DNA from: Leptolyngbya sp. SIOISBB
GTDB taxonomy: Bacteria; Cyanobacteriota; Cyanobacteriia; Phormidesmidales; Phormidesmidaceae
Reading direction: 5' to 3'
Length of the DNA: 64,000 bases
Assembly (NCBI GenBank): GCA_010671905.1
Contig: JAAHII010000001.1
Span: 2,170,001 to 2,234,000, forward strand
This document shows, piece after piece, positions 63,230 through 64,000 of this stretch. How positions within the stretch are numbered: the stretch's first letter is position 1; each line of letters begins with the position of its first letter. The notes beneath the pieces are model-generated. The model worked only from the letters and a program-made list of their open reading frames with translations, did no database searches and was not told where the DNA came from. The position numbers and the translations under genes were made by a program.

Positions 63230-63427
63230 CTATGAGTCCACGGGCTGATTGAGCGATGACGTTGAGGGATCTGGCGGCTGGGCAGCTTGTTGCTGATGCT
63301 CCGAGTCCATAGGCTGATTGGGGGTGTGGCGCTGTTGCTCACTGGCCATCAACCGGAGCTGTTCGCACAAAGCAGCGATTTTTTGCTGACGCGCTTGGGA
63401 GACTGCTTTACGTTTGGCTTTCATCAT
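63230..63427 (-). CDS. Small hypothetical protein, 65 residues
   Basis: Starts MMKAKRKAVSQARQQKIAAL, a basic helical N-terminus, followed by a Gln/Pro-rich tail with a repeated QPMDSEHQQ/QPVDS-type motif. No recognised domain. Composition is low complexity, so coding status is uncertain. 63054-63229 and 63428-63564 hold nothing else. Confidence 0.35.
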   Translation of the reverse strand: MMKAKRKAVSQARQQKIAALCEQLRLMASEQQRHTPNQPMDSEHQQQAAQPPDPSTSSLNQPVDS

Positions 63428-63564
63428 GGGGAACGCTCTCAGAGTGGACTGTTAATAGAAACAGTCGCTAGAGGGGCGATCGCTCATTGTATTGAGTGTT
63501 CCTCATCATTGCCCACGCTGGTAGACATCACAGTCAAGATGTGATCGAAACCGATTGACGTCCT

Positions 63565-64000
63565 TTAGCGCTGAGCGTATTTTCGCCATCCATAGACTCC
63601 CAACGCTCCTGCGCTCACTAGACAGAGCAGGATAATGCCCCCCTTCACCGCAGAGGTGATCGTCACAATTGGCTGGTGCATGCCCGTGTAAAACTGGTTG
63701 AGTTGCAGATAGGCTTGGCTCACCTGGCGTACGTCGGCCACCGTAACCCGCTCAATTTCCTCTGGATAATAGGGTATCGGCTCATCGGGTTCGCTCACGT
63801 CAACCCAACTGGCAAACCAGTAAGCCCGGTTTTCAGTACTATCCATGGACAATAGCCACTTGCCGATGAGGGCTTGTTTGGCTTCTTCTACATCGGTTGG
63901 GGAGATTTGTCCCTGCTGCCAGGCCGCCAATGTTTCCCGAATCGCCATTAAAGCTTCGTCAGTGTTCTGTCGTTTGACGCGGGTAGAAATTTCAAAATAG
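63565..64000 (-). CDS. M16-family peptidase, C-terminal part (runs off the right edge)
   Basis: About 144 C-terminal residues. YFEISTRVKRQNTDEALMAI and the helix-rich QQGQISPTDVEEAKQALIGKW resemble the second, inactive domain of M16 insulinase-type zinc peptidases (the HxxEH motif would lie upstream, outside the window). It ends in a hydrophobic helix (GGIILLCLVSAGALGVYGW), so it may be membrane anchored. Confidence 0.75.
   Translation of the reverse strand, partial: YFEISTRVKRQNTDEALMAIRETLAAWQQGQISPTDVEEAKQALIGKWLLSMDSTENRAYWFASWVDVSEPDEPIPYYPEEIERVTVADVRQVSQAYLQLNQFYTGMHQPIVTITSAVKGGIILLCLVSAGALGVYGWRKYAQR

Overview
The window is cyanobacterial. It carries a ferredoxin-NADP+ reductase with an N-terminal phycobilisome-linker domain (petH), phosphoribulokinase (prk), the division protein Ftn2/ZipN, and several gene families largely confined to cyanobacteria (DUF4912, DUF3038/DUF4335, DUF2358, DUF4126). 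The octamer GCGATCGC (HIP1) is frequent throughout. No rRNA, phage or CRISPR array was seen. The genus cannot be fixed from the sequence.

Layout. 1-7458: hom (partial), petH, prk, then a divergent pair (DUF2993-type and DUF4912-type proteins) separated by a perfect 30-bp palindrome, and two small conserved genes. 7772-11630: a tandem pair of paralogous polytopic membrane proteins, possibly GT-C-like. 11643-16291: a coiled-coil protein and clpC. 17143-25753: a secreted protein, an ABC-class ATPase, DUF4126, a rhomboid protease, the DUF4335-DUF3038 pair and ftn2. 26154-31261: a pdhA-pdhB-secD-secF-orf112 run ending at tRNA-Ser(UGA).

31262-56122 looks like a genomic island of about 25 kb inserted at the 3' end of tRNA-Ser. 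A decayed 55-nt copy of the tRNA 3' part, in the same register, sits at 56068-56122 at the far end. Inside are insertion-sequence genes and remnants (ISAzo13-like, IS1-like twice, IS630-like, IS110), a MITE-like element, and a leftward biosynthetic cluster. In transcription order the cluster encodes: an A-PCP-KS-AT-ACP-aminotransferase hybrid megasynthase; a JmjC-like oxygenase; a JmjC-methyltransferase fusion; a C-A-PCP module with a glycine-like specificity code; a terminal docking-C-PCP-TE protein lacking an A domain and having altered C and TE catalytic residues; a glycosyltransferase; and, further on, a DegT-type sugar aminotransferase. The inferred chemistry is an amino acid extended by one malonate and transaminated at the beta carbon (a 3,4-diamino acid), then joined to glycine and decorated by hydroxylation, methylation and/or sugar. 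I do not recognise the cluster as a named pathway.

56197-64000 returns to chromosomal genes: a pentapeptide-repeat protein, a decayed copy of the nearby pfkB gene, an isochorismatase-like hydrolase, an ABM-domain membrane protein, an alpha/beta hydrolase, a PfkB kinase, rsmI and a partial M16 peptidase.

Quality warning: eleven single-base frame disruptions split otherwise intact genes. Ten are one surplus base, nine of them in or beside a run of 4-6 identical bases. This points to homopolymer over-calling in the assembly rather than gene death. The single opposite shift lies on an A7 slippery site in a transposase and may be programmed.
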